Shown here in pieces: positions 42,759 to 51,814 of a DNA stretch of 64,000 bases; positions within the stretch are counted from its first letter, which is position 1, and each line of letters opens with the position of its first letter. The notes below the pieces were generated by a model. That model saw only the letters and a program-made list of their open reading frames with translations, was not told where the DNA came from and did no database searches. The translations under genes and the position numbers were made by a program. Origin of the DNA: Armatimonadetes bacterium Uphvl-Ar1 (GTDB lineage Bacteria; Armatimonadota; Fimbriimonadia; Fimbriimonadales; Fimbriimonadaceae); contig CP021423.1 of NCBI GenBank assembly GCA_002162075.1, positions 1,612,001 through 1,676,000 on the forward strand. Direction: 5' to 3'.

Positions 42759-43028
42759 TTGGGACGGTTGCTTTGCCTTACGAACCCTTACGGGCCCTTC
42801 TTCGCGCTGGACCAATGCAGCCAGGTTTACAACTGCACCCTTCACCAGATGAACCGCTATCTAGGACACTCACAGATTGCCTTGACTTCTATCCTGTATC
42901 GCAACGTGCTGGATGAGGCCACGATGTATTCCGCTACTATGCTACAAGAGGCATACGTTAACACGGCTTCTTGTGAGCCGTCCCCAGTTCCGAACCCGGC
43001 TACATCGGGAAACTATCACCGAGAATGA
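42759..43028 (+). pseudogene. remnant of a tyrosine recombinase C-terminus
   Basis: The frame 42759-43028 contains HQMNRYLGHSQIALTSILYRNVLDEATMYSATMLQ (about 42843-42950). This matches the box II LGHSxxxxT...Y end of tyrosine recombinases, with H36-like and Y47-like residues. The sequence upstream in the same frame is not recombinase-like and there is no start with a ribosome site, so it looks like a fragment left by an older element. The 317 bases between the membrane protein and the nucleotidyltransferase gene hold nothing else that I can support. Confidence 0.45.
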
Positions 43029-43869
43029 TCTTCCAAAGACGCTTTGCTTCCGCGTGATCACCGTCCTCTTCTGCCTTCAAAGCCTTTTGTGCTCGGTCAG
43101 CAGCGGATGCAAGCGCCTGAACCAGGTCATTTCTGCCGCTCCTGCTTAGGTAACTACTCAGGTCGCCACTTTGTCCACCTGGGTCATTGACCGACAAGTT
43201 ACCCTGGCTCCACTCGAAAAACTTCAGTACAGCATCCCGGTAGTTGCTTCCCATTGAACTAAAGATTGTTCCGGCTACTGTTTCAAGATGAAACGAACGC
43301 ATCCGCTTCGAATGCGTCCTGTTCCACGATTTAACCAGCCTCACAAGAGGTGCAAGATGGTAGCCCAGGTCCTGATTGCGCTTCGCAAACCACTTACTCG
43401 CCACAGTCGGCGAAGTATTAATCCATCCTCCAGACCCGTTCGGTAGCAGATACACATCGTTTCCGGCTGAGAACACGGGCGCAACATCAACGTGGCCGCC
43501 AGTCTGGTAAAAAACACGTATTGCTTGCCCCCTAGTTCCTACTTGCTGGATTGAGACTCCGTCATAGGCGTCTCTTATTCTATAAATAAATCCCTTCGAG
43601 TCATACTTATACTTCTCCCAAGCATCGTTGACATTTGAAAAGACTGCAAGCACATCAATATCATCGATTGGGCGAATAATAGTGTTCTTTTCTGCAGACC
43701 CCATGAGTAACCCGTGTGAGTACGGCATGTCTGATGTGCTCTTAAACTTTTCCGTCAGCCGTTCGTCTACGGTTCTCTTTCTAGCTGTAATAATGGTCTC
43801 TTTTTGATAGTCAGTTGCACTGATATCTTCAAGAAACTTCGCGAACGCTTGCGCGGTTGTAGACGCCAT
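43000..43869 (-). CDS. CD-NTase-like (SMODS) nucleotidyltransferase 1
   Basis: A pol-beta fold nucleotidyltransferase. GS at 57-58 (LLMGSAEKNTIIRPIDDIDVLAVF), metal-binding D70 and D72, and a third acidic residue D128 (GGHVDVAPVF) complete the active site. The layout GS...x(10-12)-DxD plus a helical C-terminal half matches the SMODS/CD-NTase enzymes that make cyclic oligonucleotide alarm signals in CBASS. Its C-terminus (DLVQALASAADRAQKALKAEEDGDHAEAKRLWKIILG) resembles that of the second nucleotidyltransferase at 44798-45631, so the two are paralogues. It lies three bases after the S-4TM gene. It is the last gene of the defence series. The product nucleotide is unknown. Confidence 0.85.
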   Translation of the reverse strand: MASTTAQAFAKFLEDISATDYQKETIITARKRTVDERLTEKFKSTSDMPYSHGLLMGSAEKNTIIRPIDDIDVLAVFSNVNDAWEKYKYDSKGFIYRIRDAYDGVSIQQVGTRGQAIRVFYQTGGHVDVAPVFSAGNDVYLLPNGSGGWINTSPTVASKWFAKRNQDLGYHLAPLVRLVKSWNRTHSKRMRSFHLETVAGTIFSSMGSNYRDAVLKFFEWSQGNLSVNDPGGQSGDLSSYLSRSGRNDLVQALASAADRAQKALKAEEDGDHAEAKRLWKIILGDSFPM

Positions 43870-43872
43870 GCT

Positions 43873-44790
43873 CTATCCCTTTCCTCCCTTGAATTTTGTA
43901 GACATGTCATTAGCTGCAGCCAGCATCTCCCTCTCATTCCTATTTCTGAGCAGTTTATACAGCCAGTCCGGCACTAGGGGTGCATCTCGACGTAGCGAGA
44001 ACAACTGAGATTGCCATGCAAGCAGTTGCTCCGGAAGAATCTCATTGACTGCATCAACTGCTATCGCATCATGTATCTCATTCGCTAGAGCTTCACGTTC
44101 ACGGCTCGCTAACCTAACTACTGTAAACTCTTCCCACGCGTCCACTAAGGGCGGTAGGATTGGTATTACCACCGCCAAAAGAAACGTCGCTAAAGAAAAG
44201 TCTCTGAATAGGCCGATCCAAACAGCAACGAACGCCCAAACAATTAGTACAACTAACCATAAAGATGCATACCAGAGCAGCAAACGCCTGGTATATGCCG
44301 CGTTTGCTCTCTGAGCTATAGCAATTGCAACGCGACCTGGTGAATTGGTTTCAATCGGATACCAGTCACGCAATTTTTCGATTGAATACATTGCTCTTCT
44401 TGAAGGCATCTTCAATGCAACCATATCCTCCGGAAGAATTCGGGGTTCTCTTGCTGCGATCATCGGCATGCAAAAGATTTTCATATCGAATTCTTCTTGA
44501 ATAATTGCTCCACGTGCAGCACCCCGCCGCTCCAAATACTTAAATAACGCGATGTTGAAAACATACCAAACGGATGCAACCGTTGCCAGGGTAACAGCAA
44601 GATGCTCATCATATGCGGTGAGAACAGGGGCGCTAACAGCAACTACGAAGACGCCAAGATATCGCACATTTGACCAAATTTTTGCAGATGAGTACACTTT
44701 TCGCTGTGCAAGTAGAAGGCTCAAGTTCGCGTCACTATTTTGCGCTTCAAGAATCTCGGTTGCGGATGGAGGTTGATAGTTTCTGGGCAT
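43873..44790 (-). CDS. S-4TM family putative pore-forming effector
   Basis: Two pairs of membrane helices stand at about residues 38-90 (VRYLGVFVVAVSAPVLTAY; VTLATVASVWYVFNIALFKYL) and 195-250 (LLLWYASLWLVVLIVWAFVAVWIGLF; TFLLAVVIPILPPLVDAW). They are separated by a cytoplasmic part with IIQEEFDMKIFCMP. A helical C-terminal region follows (REREALANEIHDAI). The IQExFD motif and 2+2 helix layout are those of the S-4TM family, predicted pore-forming effectors found beside SMODS nucleotidyltransferases. Probable role: membrane disruption when its nucleotide signal appears. It is flanked by two nucleotidyltransferases at gaps of three and seven bases. Confidence 0.85.
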   Translation of the reverse strand: MPRNYQPPSATEILEAQNSDANLSLLLAQRKVYSSAKIWSNVRYLGVFVVAVSAPVLTAYDEHLAVTLATVASVWYVFNIALFKYLERRGAARGAIIQEEFDMKIFCMPMIAAREPRILPEDMVALKMPSRRAMYSIEKLRDWYPIETNSPGRVAIAIAQRANAAYTRRLLLWYASLWLVVLIVWAFVAVWIGLFRDFSLATFLLAVVIPILPPLVDAWEEFTVVRLASREREALANEIHDAIAVDAVNEILPEQLLAWQSQLFSLRRDAPLVPDWLYKLLRNRNEREMLAAANDMSTKFKGGKG

Positions 44791-44797
44791 AATATTG

Positions 44798-45631
44798 TTA
44801 CCTGTTAAACAAAAGCTCTAGCTGAGCGATAGCGTTTGAGTGGTCCTCATTTCTGTGATAATTCTTTGCCTTCTCTGCACGAGCCACGGCTGTGGACAGC
44901 TTTGACATCGCATCAGCTTTACTCGCATCTGTCGAGCACGATGTAAACCTCGAGCCTAAACCACTAGGATCGTTCATTGATGCCAGAGAATGGTCGTGAA
45001 GCTTCTTAAGTAATTGATAGATATCCCAGACAGGAACATATGAGGCTTCACCAGATAAATGCTGTGCTGCCCGCATTTCCAGATAACAGGACGAGACGGG
45101 CACATTTCTTCTGTACTTCCAAATTTTCATGAAACGAGCCAGTTGTTTCGCACCACCATTGAAAGTGCTGTTGATTCCATTTACATATTCGTTATGCTTT
45201 TCAGGAAACGTATTCATCCAACCGTCGATTGGACTTGCAACGCGATACCCTTTGTCATCTCCATCAAAGATGTAGCCAGGAATAACCTCTACTATTCCAT
45301 CACTAAACTGGCAAACGACTGCTGGCCTTCGAATTTGTATAGTCGTAGTTGGGAACCTACCTTGTAGCGACTCCTTTACTTTATTCAACATTGTCCATGG
45401 ACTGGAAGGTTGACTACCCTTCAACGAAACGAGGTAATCGGCATCACTGTGCTGCCACACGCCTGTGCCATGGCGCAATGAACCTATCTCAAACATTCGA
45501 TGCACTCCGAGAGTTGAATCAAGCCGTGTCTCAATGGACGATCTGTGTCTCCTTGCTGCATCAAACTGAAATGATGTTGGCGTAAAATGAGAGTTCAGCT
45601 CCTTCAACCACGATGTTGTAGTTTCGGCCAT
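44798..45631 (-). CDS. CD-NTase-like nucleotidyltransferase 2
   Basis: GS at 50-51 (FEIGSLRHGTGVWQHSDADYLVSL), D63 and D65 form the metal-binding DxD, and E115 (DGIVEVIPGY) is the third acidic residue. The fold is the same as in nucleotidyltransferase 1, but the residue order is different enough for another product or for a regulatory partner role. The C-terminal half (FMKIWKYRRNVPVSSCYLEMRAAQHLSG) keeps the substrate-side helices, and the last 40 residues resemble those of the paralogue. It is separated by two bases from a small upstream reading frame and by seven from the S-4TM gene. Confidence 0.8.
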   Translation of the reverse strand: MAETTTSWLKELNSHFTPTSFQFDAARRHRSSIETRLDSTLGVHRMFEIGSLRHGTGVWQHSDADYLVSLKGSQPSSPWTMLNKVKESLQGRFPTTTIQIRRPAVVCQFSDGIVEVIPGYIFDGDDKGYRVASPIDGWMNTFPEKHNEYVNGINSTFNGGAKQLARFMKIWKYRRNVPVSSCYLEMRAAQHLSGEASYVPVWDIYQLLKKLHDHSLASMNDPSGLGSRFTSCSTDASKADAMSKLSTAVARAEKAKNYHRNEDHSNAIAQLELLFNR

Positions 45632-45633
45632 CG

Positions 45634-45840
45634 CTATTGCTCCCCTCGGTTTCCAACTAACCCCAGGAATCTCTCGAAGAGCCCAACGGACTTAGCCAGG
45701 ACTCTTTGTTTCTTCTGAACGTGCACACCATCGGCTGAGAACCGAGTCATTTGAGGCATCCCTTTTGTGATCGCGGCTCCGCTTGTTCGGATAATGCCGT
45801 TTTGTAGCAGGACGAGATTGTGAAAGTATATCTGTGGCAT
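45634..45840 (-). CDS. small protein of unknown function in defence operon
   Basis: The 68 residues from ATG 45840 (MPQIYFHNLVLLQNGIIRTSGAAITKGMPQMTRFSADGVHVQKKQRVLAKSVGLFERFLGLVGN) fill the space between the YgjP-like gene (10 bases) and nucleotidyltransferase 2 (two bases). There is no recognised motif and no clear ribosome site. Position in a tightly packed operon is the main support. Confidence 0.45.
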   Translation of the reverse strand: MPQIYFHNLVLLQNGIIRTSGAAITKGMPQMTRFSADGVHVQKKQRVLAKSVGLFERFLGLVGNRGEQ

Positions 45841-45850
45841 CTGTTTATTT

Positions 45851-46570
45851 CTAGTATTGCCAATCCTCGTGTCGCACTGGTAGCCGATTTAACTCTTCGC
45901 GATAGAACTTCCATTTCGGCATATTCTCGTTCATCAAATTGATAAATCGCTCGTTGTGGCTCCGCTCGATCAGGTGAACCATTTCATGCACGACGATATA
46001 TTCAAGGCACTCCACTGGCTTCTTTGCTAGCTCAGTGTTTAGACGTATGTTCCCCTTTTCGTGGCTACAGCTACCCCATTTTGTTTTCATGCGCTGAACG
46101 TAGAAGTTGGCGACTTCGACGCCAATTTTGGGCTCCCACTTGGCGATCAGCTTCGGAACGGCCGATTTTAGTTGCTGCCTTAGCCAGGTTTCAAGTAACT
46201 CCGCTCGTTTCTCAACGGTTGAGTCCGGGCGTACGTGAAGTTCAAGATGACGTGCACGAAGGACTACATGGGGCGTTGTGGCCGTCTCAAACACGTGCAA
46301 AAGGTATCGTTTGCCCCACAGATAGTGGCTCTCACCGTTTACATACTCACGCGGGGTTATCCGCTCTTGAGATTGAAGTTTCTTCTGTTGCTGCTTAATC
46401 CACCGCAACTTCGAGACCGCATACGCCCGAACATTGTCGATGGACATCCGTTCTGGTGCTGAGATTCTCACGTGACCGTTCGGGGGATAGACGCTCAGGT
46501 GAACGTTCTTGATGTCCTTCAAGATCACGTCGGCAACAATATCTCCAAGTGTGATTTGAGCTTCCATCAA
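45851..46570 (-). CDS. YgjP/SprT-like metallopeptidase of type I restriction loci
   Basis: FYVQRMKTKWGSCSHEKGNIRLNTELAKKPVECLEYIVVHEMVHLIERSHNERFINLMNENMP is the zinc site (HExxH plus a later His) of the DUF45/YgjP-like family. This family is very often encoded beside hsdR. The N-terminal half is beta-rich (VHLSVYPPNGHVRISAPERMS). The start overlaps the hsdR stop as ATGA. Its role in restriction is not known. Proteolytic control of the restriction complex is a common guess. Confidence 0.9.
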   Translation of the reverse strand: MMEAQITLGDIVADVILKDIKNVHLSVYPPNGHVRISAPERMSIDNVRAYAVSKLRWIKQQQKKLQSQERITPREYVNGESHYLWGKRYLLHVFETATTPHVVLRARHLELHVRPDSTVEKRAELLETWLRQQLKSAVPKLIAKWEPKIGVEVANFYVQRMKTKWGSCSHEKGNIRLNTELAKKPVECLEYIVVHEMVHLIERSHNERFINLMNENMPKWKFYREELNRLPVRHEDWQY

Positions 46571-49500
46571 TACTCCTTCTGGTTACGGATAATCGAGAAA
46601 ACGCGCTCAACTTCCTCGTCATCTTTCAGGATGCTGTAGAGCTCCCGCTTGATAACCTTTTCTTTCTGGGGGTTTCCTCGCCAACCGTCCGGACGCACTT
46701 TCCGAATCGCGGCGTCCAACTGGAGGGCCAACTGCTCGTCTTGTCCAAGGTTATTATAGAGGGCTCGCTTGCCATGGCTATTGAGGGTCGAAGGAATATC
46801 TGGCGAAGCTCCCTCTTCAACCATTTTCGCTAGAGCAGCGATCTTCTTGAGATATTCCTCATACTTGAGAGCCTTGTCCTTGCGGGCGGCAATTATCTCA
46901 GCCAGTAACGCAGACATCTTTGCGAAGAACGCCGGGTCGTTGATCTGCTCCTTCACGATTTTGCTTCGGACGTTGTTCTCGATAGTCTCAGCAATCGCTT
47001 CTTGGTTACCTCGAAGCCCTTCCGGAAGTGACTCGATGGCGGCGGCGATTCCTGTCTTCACGATCAACTCAAGCAACGGCATGTCATCGAAAGGAGAAAT
47101 CTTTCTAGGTTCGTCGGCCTGGATATAGGTGTCGATGAGATGCCGCATGTCCGCCTCGAACGGCTTGATGTCGAGCACTTCACCAGCGGCCTGACGGATT
47201 ACGTCGCGGAGCTTCACATAGTGATCGAGTCGCTCTTTGATGACTGCGATCCACTGATCAGAATAGCCTGCCTCACTCAGCTCATCAGCGATATTCGCAT
47301 AGGCTCGGATTAAACCAACGGTCAGCTTGTACAGAGTAACGCGTTGAACTTCTCGGTCCGCCAAATCAGATGGTATTTCGGTATTCCCACAGAAGTAGTG
47401 GATGTGTTCAAGCTCGCCCTGCGGTAGATCAACCGGTTCGCAAAGCACATGCAGGGCCTCAAGTGCGGCATCGAGACGCTGACGACCGAGCTCAAGGCGA
47501 TCCTTGATTAGCACTTCCGGCTCGGCTCCCTCAGCTGAATCATCAAGCTCGGACGTATAGACGGAAATCGCATTCTCGACCTTCTTGAAGAGGTCTTTAT
47601 AGTCCACGATGTGACCGAAGTCTTTGTCCTCACCGTCGAGCCGGTTGGTTCGGCATATCGCTTGGAACAGACCATGATCTTGGAGCGACTTGTCGATATA
47701 GAGGTACGTGCAAGGAGGTGCATCGAAGCCTGTGAGGAGTTTATTCACCACGATCAGGAGCTTCATGTTCGCCGGTTCCTTCTTGAACCGCTCCTTCATC
47801 GCATCCTCGTAGGTCTCGGTCTTGGACTTTCCTGGGGCCGCATCAACCTTTTTCAGAAGGTCCGTGTAGACGTTGTAGATGTACTGCTTGTCGGTCTCGG
47901 TGTTCGCGCCCGTATCCTCAAGGGTCACGTCGCGGGCCTGAGGATCGTATGACGTGATGATCGCACAGTGGTTTTTGAAGACCGTCTTCTGGAACAGCTC
48001 GAAGTATTTGCAGGCTTCATAAATGCTTGAAGCCACGAGCATCGCGTTTCCACGCTCACTCGAAAGGCGTGGCTGAACACTGAAGTCAAAAACAACGTCC
48101 GCGACCACTCGGTCCATGCGGGCTTTGGAGCTGAGGACGCTCTGCATCGTGCCCCATTTGTTCTTAAGCTCTTCTCGCTGCCATTCGTTCAGACCTTTGG
48201 TCTTTGCGTCGAACCACAGATCGATCTTCTCTTGGTTGCCGACGTGCTGATCGATGTCCCTTGCTTCGTAGATGAGGTCAAGTACGACTTCATCCTCGAC
48301 GGCTTCCTTGAATTTATAGGTGTGGATGTAGCTGCCAAAGACCTCCATCGTGGTCTGCTTGTCTTGACGGAGCAGCGGCGTTCCCGTAAATCCGATGAAG
48401 ATCGAACCGGGAAGCAATGCCTTCATTGCCTTGTTCAGCTTTCCGCTTTGGGTGCGGTGGGCTTCATCGACAAACACGAATATCTCGCCTTGCACTTGGC
48501 TCGGCTTGGATTTGATCTCCTCGATGAACGAATCGAAGTTGGCGACGCCCCTCTGCCCAAACTTGTGAACTAGGGAGCACAGGAGCCTCGGCTTCGCTTG
48601 CGAGAGTTGATACATCAGGTCCGATCCGCTGCTCGTCCGATAAATCTCCTGGCCTGCGCCCTCGAAGACGTCCTTGATCTGCTTGTCGAGCTCGTCGCGG
48701 TCGGTGATCAGGCAAACGCGGGCGTTCGGGTTATGCTCCAGAATCCACTTAGCTAGAAGCACCATGACGATGCTCTTTCCGCTGCCCTGGGTGTGCCAGA
48801 TGATTCCACCTCTGTTCTCCTTGATGCGCTCCTGAGCGAGCTTCACACCGAAAAACTGGTGTGGGCGTGGGAGCTTCTTGACTCCGGCATCGAACACGAC
48901 AAAGTTCCGAACCAGGTCGAGGAGCCGGTTCTTCTCAAAAATTTTGAGGAGGTACTTGTCTAGCTTGAAGCGGGTGTTATCCTCCTCGTCCTCCTTCCAC
49001 TTCAGCCAAAACTTCTCGGGCGTGCCTATCGACCCGTACTGGAGACCTTCAGAGTCATTTCCAGCCATCACAAACTGGACGGTGGGATAAAACCACTCGT
49101 GGAACATCTTGTCTTGGTTGCTGATCGCTTGGCGAACGCCTTCACCGATTCCTACTGTGCTTCGCTTAAGCTCAAGCACTCCGAGCGCAAGGCCGTTCAA
49201 GTAGATTGCGATGTCGGGACGACGCTCATGGTCGCCGTTGAGCGTGACTTCTTCGGCGATAGCAAAGTCGTTCTTCTCCGGCTGATCCCAGTTGATGAGC
49301 CAAACCTTCTCGGTGTTCTCGCTTGCGCCAACCTTGACGTCAACCCCGTAATACAGGAGGTTCCAAACCGCCTGGTTGTTTGCGTAGAGGGTTCTCGATG
49401 GGTTCGTAGTTTCGCGGCGAAGTTTGTCTAAAGCTCGACTGATCTGATCCTGCGTATAGCCAGACTTAACGAGGAAAGCACTCAGAAGGTCGGTCTCAAT

Positions 49501-49617
49501 GTTGGAGTTGCCTTCGCGCTCTTCCCAATTGCCGAGATAGGTGTACTTAAGCTCGTCCCGAAACAGCGCGACGACGCGGTTCTGGGTGATGCGCTCGATC
49601 TTTCCGACTTCGCTCAT
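46567..49617 (-). CDS. hsdR: type I restriction enzyme, R (endonuclease/translocase) subunit
   Basis: ATG at 49617 overlaps the upstream stop as ATGA; the longer frame is rejected. The N-terminal nuclease carries RRPDIAIYLNGLALGVLELKR (PD-ExK). The helicase motor has Walker A (IIWHTQGSGKSIVM), motif II (VDEAHRTQSG), motif III (FTGTPLL) and motif VI-type residues (QAICRTNRL, preceded by LLTGFDAPPCTYLYIDK). The C-terminal part is helical. Length 1,016 is normal for HsdR. It cuts DNA lacking the modification after ATP-driven translocation and works with the HsdM and HsdS encoded upstream. Confidence 0.97.
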   Translation of the reverse strand: MSEVGKIERITQNRVVALFRDELKYTYLGNWEEREGNSNIETDLLSAFLVKSGYTQDQISRALDKLRRETTNPSRTLYANNQAVWNLLYYGVDVKVGASENTEKVWLINWDQPEKNDFAIAEEVTLNGDHERRPDIAIYLNGLALGVLELKRSTVGIGEGVRQAISNQDKMFHEWFYPTVQFVMAGNDSEGLQYGSIGTPEKFWLKWKEDEEDNTRFKLDKYLLKIFEKNRLLDLVRNFVVFDAGVKKLPRPHQFFGVKLAQERIKENRGGIIWHTQGSGKSIVMVLLAKWILEHNPNARVCLITDRDELDKQIKDVFEGAGQEIYRTSSGSDLMYQLSQAKPRLLCSLVHKFGQRGVANFDSFIEEIKSKPSQVQGEIFVFVDEAHRTQSGKLNKAMKALLPGSIFIGFTGTPLLRQDKQTTMEVFGSYIHTYKFKEAVEDEVVLDLIYEARDIDQHVGNQEKIDLWFDAKTKGLNEWQREELKNKWGTMQSVLSSKARMDRVVADVVFDFSVQPRLSSERGNAMLVASSIYEACKYFELFQKTVFKNHCAIITSYDPQARDVTLEDTGANTETDKQYIYNVYTDLLKKVDAAPGKSKTETYEDAMKERFKKEPANMKLLIVVNKLLTGFDAPPCTYLYIDKSLQDHGLFQAICRTNRLDGEDKDFGHIVDYKDLFKKVENAISVYTSELDDSAEGAEPEVLIKDRLELGRQRLDAALEALHVLCEPVDLPQGELEHIHYFCGNTEIPSDLADREVQRVTLYKLTVGLIRAYANIADELSEAGYSDQWIAVIKERLDHYVKLRDVIRQAAGEVLDIKPFEADMRHLIDTYIQADEPRKISPFDDMPLLELIVKTGIAAAIESLPEGLRGNQEAIAETIENNVRSKIVKEQINDPAFFAKMSALLAEIIAARKDKALKYEEYLKKIAALAKMVEEGASPDIPSTLNSHGKRALYNNLGQDEQLALQLDAAIRKVRPDGWRGNPQKEKVIKRELYSILKDDEEVERVFSIIRNQKEY

Positions 49618-50552
49618 GATTGGCCTCCAGGGATCAGTTTGAAGCTGACTTGATATCGATAGAATGATACGGAAGGGACCGCGGACAAAGCCCACTTGAG
49701 CCGAGGATCATCCTCCAACGCGATGACCACGCCTTCCACGGACTGATCTAGTTCTGCGACTTGCCCTTTAATGTAGCCCATATAACGAAGAATCTGGCCA
49801 ACGACAACATCGCTCGCTCGTCCCCGCTTTAGCTCAACCACGAGAAGCCGCTTTCTATCCTTGCTGATGGCAAGAATATCAATCGGCCCCGTGTCGGTCG
49901 GATACTGTTGTCCAACGATCTCGCCTTCCTCTTGGAAGATGTCGAACTCTTTGCTTAGGGGTGTTGAATTCCAATTAGCCACCAGAAAGGCCTCCAGGTG
50001 TTTCTCCATCGCAAACGCAACCGGGTCTTCAACCTCGGGGTCGCCTTTGATCTGGAGGACGGGACCACTTTGGCTGCCTAGGAACTGCTCAATCTCTTCA
50101 TGGAACCTAGTGATCTCGCTAACTGTGCCGATTGAGCCGGTTGAGTTCTGCAGAGCTTCGCTCATTGCCGAGCGTGGAATCACCACATCTAGCCACTTAA
50201 CGGGGCGGTGGTGTGGCAATGGAGAATCGGGCGAATATACATAGCTTCCGGTGATCTCGCCTACCTTGTATGAACCCTTTCCATCTGGACAAAGCACCAG
50301 ATCACCCACTTGAAATCCTTTACAGATCCGCCAAAGGGCTCCGACGTTGGCGGCGGCACTAGCTTTCGACTTCTCCGGGAACTGTTCGCGCTGGATCGGA
50401 ATAAACTCTTGCCGAAAATGCCAGGCGTCTTCGGAGAGCCGCTCTGTGAGATCGAGGCCAAACACAAATCCCGCTGCAATGTAGCCACCATCAAAACACT
50501 CTTGGGCGTGGCGGCTTTGCGGCCCGAGCATAACGCGGTAGTAGTTTCTCAT
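49614..50552 (-). CDS. NucS/DUF91-type nuclease encoded within the type I restriction operon
   Basis: The N-terminal about 160 residues (MRNYYRVMLGPQSRHAQECFDGGYIAAGF, FQVGDLVLCPDGKGSYKVGEITGSYVYSP) resemble an EVE/PUA-like or Mrr N-terminal module. The C-terminal half (DTGPIDILAISKDRKRLLVVELKRGRASDVVVGQILRYMGYIK) has the D...(x)n-ExK nuclease core and the Q-x3-R-Y of NucS/RecB-like (DUF91) endonucleases. It sits between hsdS and hsdR with ATGA overlaps on both sides, so it must be made together with them. It may add a second nuclease or read modified bases. Its function is not established. Confidence 0.85.
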   Translation of the reverse strand: MRNYYRVMLGPQSRHAQECFDGGYIAAGFVFGLDLTERLSEDAWHFRQEFIPIQREQFPEKSKASAAANVGALWRICKGFQVGDLVLCPDGKGSYKVGEITGSYVYSPDSPLPHHRPVKWLDVVIPRSAMSEALQNSTGSIGTVSEITRFHEEIEQFLGSQSGPVLQIKGDPEVEDPVAFAMEKHLEAFLVANWNSTPLSKEFDIFQEEGEIVGQQYPTDTGPIDILAISKDRKRLLVVELKRGRASDVVVGQILRYMGYIKGQVAELDQSVEGVVIALEDDPRLKWALSAVPSVSFYRYQVSFKLIPGGQS

Positions 50553-51814
50553 ACGAGCCTCACCTTCCCAGTCAACAACTGTTGCATCATGCCTTGCTTG
50601 ATGGCCTTGGTCTTCGTAACGCGATCTTGAAGGAATGCGATCTCAGAGTCAATATCCGCGAGAACTTCCGAAATAGCGTCCTGTTCGTCTCTGGCAGGAA
50701 GGGTAAGGACAGCACTCGTCAAAGCTGGCTTTGAAATGTTGTACCGGGTAGAGCCCTGAGCAAGCGATTTGACGATCTCACGCCCTTGCGAACTACGAAA
50801 GAACGATGCAAGAAATGAGCCGTTTATTTTTGACCTGTCTGTGAATCTAAAACCAAAACAAAAGCTATTCAGATACAAATCTGGAATATCGCAATCAACA
50901 TATGCACACATAGCGACCTCCTCAGGGGTTTCAGATGAGCCATTGAAAAGAAGGTCCCCACGAATAACATGGTTCTGAGACTCGGAAGAAGAAACCCGTA
51001 CATATCCGAGTTGAGCCGGGTCGATGACCACGTTGGACATCACATTCATGAATGTGACGTAGGGACAATTCCCAGAATCGAAATCCGCCTTGGACTTCCC
51101 TGACAATCCGCCATAAGCGAATCCAAGCTGTGAGAGCTTGACCCGCTCCCAGTCGCCACGGAAGCCGGGGAGGCGGATTTGGCCGGTCAGGAGCTGCTGC
51201 ACGACGGACTGTTTGAGATCGCGCTTTTTGGCGATCAGCCGGTCAAGCCTGCTCAGCAGCTGATCCACATCACCCAATGCTGTTGCGATAGCGCGTTGCT
51301 CTGGGAGAGAGGGAATTGGCGCAAGAACACGTCCAAGATTCTGTTGGCCGACGTTGGCGCGAACCGCGCCTTGTCCCATGGGAATAATCTGTGACCTGAT
51401 GCAAGGAGCACGAAGTGCGTAGCCAGCGTAAACTGGGTCGAGGCTCTCGGCAAGTGGTCGCCCACGAATTACAAACCCTCCGAACACAACGCGTTCAGTT
51501 CCCAAGTAGGTTGCGGCCAATGCAACTTCTTCTTGTGTTTCTGAAGTGCGATTGAAAAGCACATCACCCCGACGGACGGTGTAAGATTTAAGAATCGATT
51601 CAGGCAACGTAACTTGCCCGGTGATTTCCGGGCCGTGGATGTGTGAGTATGTAATCGGCTCAAGAACATTGATGAACCGAACCCCTTGCCCATATGCTGC
51701 CTTGTCAGCATTGACGCCGTTTCGGAACGCGAAGAGTTCGGCAAACCGTGTCACTTCCCAGTCCTCCGGGACGACGCCGACCTCGGTCTGTTTGTAGCCG
51801 GGCTTCACTTCCAT
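50549..51814 (-). CDS. hsdS: type I restriction enzyme, S (specificity) subunit
   Basis: Two target-recognition domains with conserved spacer helices. The first half begins MEVKPGYKQTEVGVVPEDWEV and ends with IPSLPEQRAIATALGDVDQLLSRLDRLIAKKRDLKQSVVQQLLTGQIRLPGF. The second ends with LPARDEQDAISEVLADIDSEIAFLQDRVTKTKAIKQGMMQQLLTGKVRL. It selects the bipartite DNA target for both methylation and cleavage. Length 421 is normal. Start overlaps hsdM by ten bases. Confidence 0.97.
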   Translation of the reverse strand: MEVKPGYKQTEVGVVPEDWEVTRFAELFAFRNGVNADKAAYGQGVRFINVLEPITYSHIHGPEITGQVTLPESILKSYTVRRGDVLFNRTSETQEEVALAATYLGTERVVFGGFVIRGRPLAESLDPVYAGYALRAPCIRSQIIPMGQGAVRANVGQQNLGRVLAPIPSLPEQRAIATALGDVDQLLSRLDRLIAKKRDLKQSVVQQLLTGQIRLPGFRGDWERVKLSQLGFAYGGLSGKSKADFDSGNCPYVTFMNVMSNVVIDPAQLGYVRVSSSESQNHVIRGDLLFNGSSETPEEVAMCAYVDCDIPDLYLNSFCFGFRFTDRSKINGSFLASFFRSSQGREIVKSLAQGSTRYNISKPALTSAVLTLPARDEQDAISEVLADIDSEIAFLQDRVTKTKAIKQGMMQQLLTGKVRLV

